This document shows positions 5,904 through 9,172 of a stretch of 9,172 nucleotides of DNA, piece by piece. The first letter of the stretch is position 1; each line of letters opens with the position of its first letter. Source of the DNA: Chloroflexota bacterium (GTDB lineage Bacteria; Chloroflexota; Dehalococcoidia; Lucifugimonadales; JADFKI01); assembly GCA_024648655.1 (NCBI GenBank), contig JAGGDZ010000136.1:1-9172 (forward strand). Reading direction: 5' to 3'. The notes beneath the pieces are model-generated. The model saw only the letters and a list, made by a program, of their open reading frames with translations. It was not told the DNA's origin and ran no database searches. The position numbers were made by a program, and so were the translations under genes.

Positions 5904-7232
5904 CTAAAACTCAAACTTGTAGCTTGGGAGCGAGTCGAGGAACAGCCGCTCCAGGTAACTTCTCAGGTGGTCGTCCTCAACCGTGTCGATAATCTCGCTG
6001 GCGAACCCATAAATGAGCAGACGGCTTGCGGCTTCAAGGTCGATGCCCCTGCTCCGCATATAGAACACCGTGTCCATGTCGATGTTTCCCGCCGTTGCGC
6101 CATGCCCGCACTTCACATCGTCCGCCCAGATGAACAGAGAGGGCTTGCTGTCAACCTCAGCATACGGCGACAACACCAGGTTCTTGTCCTCCTGGTGCGA
6201 GTCCGTCTTGATAGCGCCCGGCTGCACATACACCGTCCCGCCGAACACAGCTCGCGACCGGCCGTCAAGTATGCCTTTGTAATACAATCGGCTCGTCGCA
6301 TAAGGCTTCGTATGATTGATATTGATGTAGTTGTCCATGTGTTGCCTGCCGGACGTGAAATACAGCCCCTTCAGGTCACACGAAGCGTTCTCTCCGTCAA
6401 GGCTCGTGTACAGGTCAAACCTGCCCAGCCCGGCCTGCCGCTCGAATACTTTAGAGTTATACGCGCTTCCGGCGCCCTGACTCACTCTCGTCACACCCAC
6501 ATGGAATGCGTCTTCGCTCTCCATCAGCAGCCTGTAATGCTCCAATGCAGCTTCGTCCTCGAGAACAATCTCTGCCACCGAATTCGTCAGGCAGCGATTG
6601 CCCGGCACGCCTATGTAGCTCTCTACAACGGTCGAGCTGCTACCACGCCCCGCTACCAGGAGTACGCGCGGATGCGAAACTGTCTGAGCGCCGTCAGTTG
6701 TCACGAACACCAGATGCAGTGGGTCTTCAACCGACACATCGTCGTCAATCTCGATGATCGCGCCGTCGTCGATGAATGCCGTATTTAGCGCAATGAAGCC
6801 GTCCTCTTCTACATCGGCGTATCGTGCCAGATGTGCGGAAACGACACCATCATTCGACTGAATTCCGCTCGCAAGATTTGAAACCCTGACGCCCTCTGTC
6901 TTAGCAGGCAGCACGGAAAGCGCGTCGGAGTAATGCCCGTCCACGAAGACCAGCCGCGCACGCCCTTGCTGCACGGGCGCCGCCAGTTCAAGATCGTCTG
7001 CGTCAAACCCTCGATCCCAATCAGTCGCAAGGGAAAGATCAGCATCGGCGATCGGTGCGACATTAGTGTACTTGTAAGGCTCGTTGCCACGCCTAGCGGT
7101 TGGCAGCCCGACCGCTCGAAAGCGCTTCCAGGCGGCAGCGCGAACGTCGCGCAGCCATTGGGGTTGCCCTGCGCCGTCAAGCGAGTGATAGTCTGAAATA
7201 TATTGTTCGTATCGTGTGAGTGTTTGTGTCAT
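5904..7232 (-). CDS. sufD: SufD, iron-sulfur cluster scaffold subunit
   Basis: SufD pairs with SufB and the ATPase SufC in the cytosolic SufBC2D complex that builds [Fe-S] clusters. The 442-residue protein has a helical N-terminal part with GNEPYKYTN (49-57), a long beta-helix middle, and the conserved C-terminal region NLVLSPYAEVDSKPSLFIWA (351-370) followed by DDVKCGHGATAG (371-382). Cys375 and His377 correspond to E. coli SufD Cys358 and His360, the latter needed for cluster formation. The end is the usual helical SufB/SufD tail, YGFASEIIDTV. Length is normal. The ATG follows the stop of the 63-residue Uma2-like ORF by a single base, and GAGG lies upstream, so its translation is likely coupled to that small ORF. 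Confidence 0.96.
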   Translation of the reverse strand: MTQTLTRYEQYISDYHSLDGAGQPQWLRDVRAAAWKRFRAVGLPTARRGNEPYKYTNVAPIADADLSLATDWDRGFDADDLELAAPVQQGRARLVFVDGHYSDALSVLPAKTEGVRVSNLASGIQSNDGVVSAHLARYADVEEDGFIALNTAFIDDGAIIEIDDDVSVEDPLHLVFVTTDGAQTVSHPRVLLVAGRGSSSTVVESYIGVPGNRCLTNSVAEIVLEDEAALEHYRLLMESEDAFHVGVTRVSQGAGSAYNSKVFERQAGLGRFDLYTSLDGENASCDLKGLYFTSGRQHMDNYININHTKPYATSRLYYKGILDGRSRAVFGGTVYVQPGAIKTDSHQEDKNLVLSPYAEVDSKPSLFIWADDVKCGHGATAGNIDMDTVFYMRSRGIDLEAASRLLIYGFASEIIDTVEDDHLRSYLERLFLDSLPSYKFEF

Positions 7233-7233
7233 G

Positions 7234-7425
7234 TTAATTGCGCCTCAGAATTGGAGGGCGTTCCCAGATCGGCTTCAGAAGGATGATTTCGCCTTTTGAG
7301 TCGCGCTCGATGCGTATGTCGTCGTTAAGCGCGCAAAACTCTGCGAACTGCTCGTCATCCATCGGAGTAAGCGGCTTGAACTTAATAGCGAAAGGGGCGG
7401 GTTTGACCCTCATCTCAGTCGTCAT
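7234..7425 (-). CDS. 63-residue Uma2/DUF820-like N-terminal fragment inside the suf operon
   Basis: The sequence from about residue 17 (PLTPMDDEQFAEFCALNDD, then IRIERDSKGEIILL) resembles the N terminus of Uma2-family proteins (PF05685, PD-(D/E)XK nuclease-like). A full Uma2 protein is near 180-200 residues and carries its catalytic residues further on. Here the match stops after GEIILLKP, and the last residues (WERPPILRRN) look unrelated. The nuclease core is therefore missing, and nothing downstream continues it because sufD begins one base after the stop. The gene nevertheless looks translated: AAGGAG lies five bases before the ATG, and it is tightly joined to sufD. Either it is a recent remnant of an inserted gene that keeps sufD translation coupled, or it is a small protein with its own role. 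Family assignment is from recalled resemblance, not a search. Confidence 0.62.
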   Translation of the reverse strand: MTTEMRVKPAPFAIKFKPLTPMDDEQFAEFCALNDDIRIERDSKGEIILLKPIWERPPILRRN

Positions 7426-7430
7426 CTGTG

Positions 7431-7436
7431 CTCCTT
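7431..7436 (-). promoter_or_regulatory. Shine-Dalgarno AAGGAG of the Uma2-like small ORF
   Basis: AAGGAG on the minus strand, with spacer CACAG before the ATG at 7425, is the best ribosome binding site in the visible suf operon. It supports real translation of a gene that would otherwise be dismissed as a remnant. Confidence 0.75.
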
Positions 7437-7476
7437 ATTGAGTCACACACTACCATGTCTTTGAACAGCCAAACGC

Positions 7477-8256
7477 CTAAACAGCGATTTCCCGGAGCCA
7501 CTCGTATCCCTTCTCTTCAAGTTCGAGCGCTAGCTCGCGCCCTCCCGAACGCACGATATTGCCGTCAACCAGCACGTGCACATAATCCGGCGTGATGTAA
7601 TTCAGAATGCGCTGGTAGTGCGTCACCATCACAATCGCGCGCTCGTCCGACTTGTACCGGTTCACGCCGTCAGACACGATTCGCAGCGCGTCTATGTCAA
7701 GCCCGGAGTCCGTCTCGTCCAGCAGCGCAAGCGTAGGCTCCAGCAGCGCGAGCTGAAGTATCTCATTGCGCTTCTTCTCGCCCCCCGAGAAGCCCTCGTT
7801 AACCGAACGTCGCACCAGGTCGCCCTCGATCTCCACAGTCTCCATGGCGGCTTGGAGCATCCGGTCGAACTCGCGCACCCGCAGCTCAGATTCACCCCGA
7901 TGCTGCCGAATCGCGTCAACCGCGGACTTCAAGAACTGCCATGAACGTACACCTGGCAACTCCACAGGGTACTGGAATGCTAGGAACACGCCCTCGCGCG
8001 CCCGCGTCTCCGGATCCATCGCCAGCAGATCCTGTCCCTTGTATATGACCTCGCCACCCGTAATATCGTACTCAGGACGACCGGCGAGCACATTCGTCAG
8101 CGTGCTCTTTCCGGACCCGTTCGGTCCCATAATCGCGTGCACCTCACCGATATTCACGGAAAGGCTTATCCCCTTCAGAATCTGCGTATCTTCAATGGAT
8201 ACTTCCAGATTCCGGACTTCCAAAAGCGGTGTATCTTTGCCGTTCAACTCAGTCAT
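7477..8256 (-). CDS. sufC: SufC, ABC-type ATPase of the SufBCD complex
   Basis: SufC is a soluble ABC ATPase that drives conformational change in the SufB-SufD scaffold; it is not a membrane transporter. The 259-residue protein shows Walker A GPNGSGKST (44-52, Lys50), a Q-loop at FQYPVELPG (94-102), the SufC-type signature FSGGEKKRNEI (156-166), Walker B LALLDETDSGLD (177-188) with Glu181 and Asp183, and the switch histidine His213 in VTHYQRIL. The ETDSGLD and FSGGEKKRNE sequences are specific to SufC among ABC proteins. It starts 2 bases after the sufB stop and is followed by a 51-base gap and the Uma2-like ORF. Confidence 0.98.
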   Translation of the reverse strand: MTELNGKDTPLLEVRNLEVSIEDTQILKGISLSVNIGEVHAIMGPNGSGKSTLTNVLAGRPEYDITGGEVIYKGQDLLAMDPETRAREGVFLAFQYPVELPGVRSWQFLKSAVDAIRQHRGESELRVREFDRMLQAAMETVEIEGDLVRRSVNEGFSGGEKKRNEILQLALLEPTLALLDETDSGLDIDALRIVSDGVNRYKSDERAIVMVTHYQRILNYITPDYVHVLVDGNIVRSGGRELALELEEKGYEWLREIAV

Positions 8257-8258
8257 TC

Positions 8259-9172
8259 CTAACCTACCGTTCCCTCCAAGTTCACTCTAAGCAGCTGCGA
8301 CGCCTCCGCGGCGAACTCGAACGGGAGTTCCTTGAATATCCCACGGCAGAAGCCGTTGATAATCATGTAGTTCGCCTCTTCAAGCCCGATGCCGCGCTGC
8401 TGCAAGTAGAAAAGCTGATTGTCGTCAACCTTCGACGTAGTTGCCTCGTGCCCCATCTGCGCCGTCGGATTTCGCACTTCGATGTACGGCACCGTATGCG
8501 CGCCGCACTGGTCGCCTATAAGCAAAGAATCGCACTGCGTGAAGTTCCGCGCGTTCCGCGCCGAGGGCATTATCTTCACCTGCCCCCTATAAGTATTCTG
8601 CGCATGTCCGGCCGAGATGCCCTTGGCAATTATTGTGCTTTTGGTGTTCTTCCCGATGTGCACCATCTTCGTGCCTGTGTCGGCCTGCTGGTAGTTATTC
8701 ACCAGCGCCACCGAGTAGAACTCGCCCACCGAGTTGTCGCCCTGAAGTATCACACTGGGGTACTTCCACGTGATTGCCGAGCCGGTCTCCACCTGAGTCC
8801 ATGAAATCTTGGAGTTTCTGCCACGCGCCGCGCCGCGCTTCGTCACGAAGTTATAGACGCCGCCGTTTCCTTCCTTGTCGCCCGGATACCAGTTCTGAAG
8901 CGTCGAATACTTGATCTCCGCGTCGTCAAGCGTAACCAGTTCCACCACGGCCGCATGAAGCTGGTGAGTCTTTCGCATTGGTGCGGTGCAGCCCTCCAGG
9001 TAGCTCACATACGCGCCCTTGTCCGCGACGATAAGCGTGCGCTCGAACTGACCCGTGTCCAGCTCGTTGATGCGGAAGTATGTCATCAACTCGATAGGAC
9101 AGCGCACTCCCGGCGGCACATAGACGAACGATCCGTCGCTGAAGACCGCAGAGTTGAGCGCGGCATAGAAGT
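8259..9172 (-). CDS. sufB: SufB, iron-sulfur cluster scaffold subunit (N-terminal part missing at the window edge)
   Basis: The frame is open to the right edge and begins mid-protein with FYAALNSAVFSDGSFVYVPP, so about 303 residues are present out of roughly 470-500. The first in-window GTG (9119) is not the start, because family homology continues before it. Typical SufB blocks follow: YFRINELDTGQFERTLIVAD, YVSYLEGCTAP, IKYSTLQNWYPGDKEG, SKISWTQVETGSA and GKNTKSTIIAKGISAG. The cysteine at codon 8532-8534 (QCDSLLIG) corresponds to E. coli SufB Cys405, and the glutamate at 8445-8447 (GHEATTS) to Glu434, both needed for cluster assembly. SufB and SufD are related, and the conserved blocks here are those of SufB. 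The protein receives sulfur and holds the nascent cluster with SufC and SufD. Confidence 0.98.
   Translation of the reverse strand, partial: FYAALNSAVFSDGSFVYVPPGVRCPIELMTYFRINELDTGQFERTLIVADKGAYVSYLEGCTAPMRKTHQLHAAVVELVTLDDAEIKYSTLQNWYPGDKEGNGGVYNFVTKRGAARGRNSKISWTQVETGSAITWKYPSVILQGDNSVGEFYSVALVNNYQQADTGTKMVHIGKNTKSTIIAKGISAGHAQNTYRGQVKIMPSARNARNFTQCDSLLIGDQCGAHTVPYIEVRNPTAQMGHEATTSKVDDNQLFYLQQRGIGLEEANYMIINGFCRGIFKELPFEFAAEASQLLRVNLEGTVG

Noticed and set aside
5853..6788. Long plus-strand open frame opposite sufD
   Set aside because: Antisense to a well-supported SufD; composition is that of a shadow frame, and no start signal was seen.
1..9172. CRISPR array, tRNA/rRNA gene, insertion sequence or new defence system
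   Set aside because: No regularly spaced repeats, tRNA-like folds, transposase or terminal repeats were seen; the Uma2 fragment lacks its nuclease core and does not by itself indicate a defence locus.

Overview
The window looks like a stretch of a bacterial chromosome of moderate G+C. The suf gene set, with SufU as the sulfur-transfer protein and a Rieske-type ferredoxin, points to a Gram-positive-like or Chloroflexota-type lineage. From recalled family resemblance I favour a Chloroflexota (Dehalococcoidia/SAR202-like) genome, but this is inference; no rRNA or other decisive marker is present.

Left part (1-2652): a classical short-chain dehydrogenase/reductase (SDR) gene lies on the minus strand (54-803). 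Its upstream region of about 370 bases is shared with a plus-strand unit. That unit starts at a near-consensus promoter (TTGACA, 18-bp spacer, TATTAT; 1102-1131) and carries an 88-residue unidentified protein with a strong Shine-Dalgarno (1176-1442), then ftsZ (1516-2652). The 88-residue gene and ftsZ are probably co-transcribed. Two sets of short direct repeats sit in this divergent region: a 13-nt tandem pair on the SDR side and TGTTCT repeats over the ftsZ-side promoter.

Right part (2754-9172): one long minus-strand suf operon for iron-sulfur cluster assembly. It enters from the right edge, where sufB is cut, and ends convergently with ftsZ. In transcription order it reads sufB (partial), sufC, a 63-residue Uma2/DUF820-like fragment, sufD, sufU (canonical), an Rrf2-family regulator with three cysteines, a Rieske [2Fe-2S] ferredoxin, sufS, and a second divergent sufU-like gene. 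SufS takes sulfur from cysteine, SufU carries it as a persulfide, SufB-SufC-SufD is the scaffold, the Rieske protein could be an electron donor or a client, and the Rrf2 protein is a plausible cluster-sensing regulator. The operon's main promoter is outside the window.

Nothing here is clearly a new defence or mobile system. The most unusual points are the translated-looking Uma2 fragment between sufC and sufD, the two divergent SufU paralogues in one operon, the regulator in mid-operon with its ribosome binding site in a possible hairpin loop, the unidentified small gene ahead of ftsZ, and an FtsZ without a recognisable C-terminal partner-binding peptide.
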